Source of the DNA: CAVDRM01 sp963611355
GTDB lineage: Bacteria > Bacillota > Clostridia > Christensenellales > Aristaeellaceae
NCBI GenBank assembly: GCA_963611355.1
Contig: CAVDRM010000018.1
Location: forward strand, 1-42,010
Reading direction: 5' to 3'
Length of the DNA stretch: 42,010 bases
The notes beneath the pieces are model-generated. The model saw nothing but the letters and a program-made list of their open reading frames with translations. It was not told where the DNA came from and ran no database searches. Below are positions 42,002-42,010 of this stretch, one piece after another (the first letter of the stretch is position 1; each line of letters starts with the position of its first letter). A program made the translations under genes and the position numbers.

Positions 42002-42010
42002 CCCGTTCGC

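Noticed and set aside
30374..42010. CRISPR repeats inside the cas region
   Set aside because: I looked for regularly spaced 28-37-base repeats and for the GTCGC/GGATTGAAA-like type I-C repeat; none is visible in the window.
1..42010. Insertion sequences, prophage or integrase genes
   Set aside because: No transposase, integrase, phage structural gene or terminal inverted repeat was recognised, even around the CRISPR-Cas locus.

Overview
The window looks like a piece of a draft or metagenome-assembled genome of a fairly GC-rich anaerobic Firmicute of the Clostridia type. The evidence is gene order and families typical of Firmicutes: Bacillus-type PurR, the pth-mfd pair, ecfA1-ecfA2-ecfT-truA, phoH-yqfF-ybeY-cdd-era, degV, a DUF1934 protein and strong AGGAGG ribosome binding sites. 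A run of ten N's at 39798-39807 marks a scaffold join. I cannot name a genus; a Christensenellales- or Oscillospirales-like lineage is only a guess.

Layout. 1-133: the end of a tRNA-Gly and a complete tRNA-Cys. 339-1214: a DegV fatty-acid-binding protein. 1343-7126 (minus): a sugar-uptake operon reading araC-type regulator, substrate-binding protein, two-domain ATPase, permease, class I phosphomannose-isomerase-like enzyme. 7496-9198: an Rrf2 regulator divergent from cysK, with strong promoters on both sides and a candidate operator. 9425-17687: a tightly packed operon purR-pth-mfd-ecfA1-ecfA2-ecfT-truA. 17750-20976: glnS and gltX. 21117-21344: an HPr-like protein without the active-site histidine. 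21556-26825: phoH, a 7TM-HD phosphodiesterase (yqfF/pgpH), a ybeY-cytidine deaminase fusion, and era. 26901-28473 (minus): metallo-beta-lactamase-fold protein, an unknown protein and a DUF1934 protein. 28591-30047 (minus): an ECF sigma factor and its membrane anti-sigma partner.

30374-41957 is the main accessory region. It is a CRISPR-Cas locus in which a complete type III-A effector set (csm1/cas10, csm2, csm3, csm4, csm5, cas6) runs, with overlapping genes, straight into a type I-C set (cas5c, cas8c, internal cas11c, cas7c, cas4, cas1, cas2). A near-consensus sigma-A promoter lies in front of csm1. The I-C helicase-nuclease cas3, which normally precedes cas5c, is not in the window; the III-A set occupies its place. 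No csm6/CARF effector is present although Cas10 keeps its GGDD cyclase motif. The two halves differ in base composition, which suggests they were joined from different sources. The window stops 53 bases after cas2, before any CRISPR repeat, so the array is expected just outside.

The apparent frame break in cas7c is an assembly artefact: a 9-base sequence is repeated on both sides of the N's, and collapsing it restores one clean reading frame.
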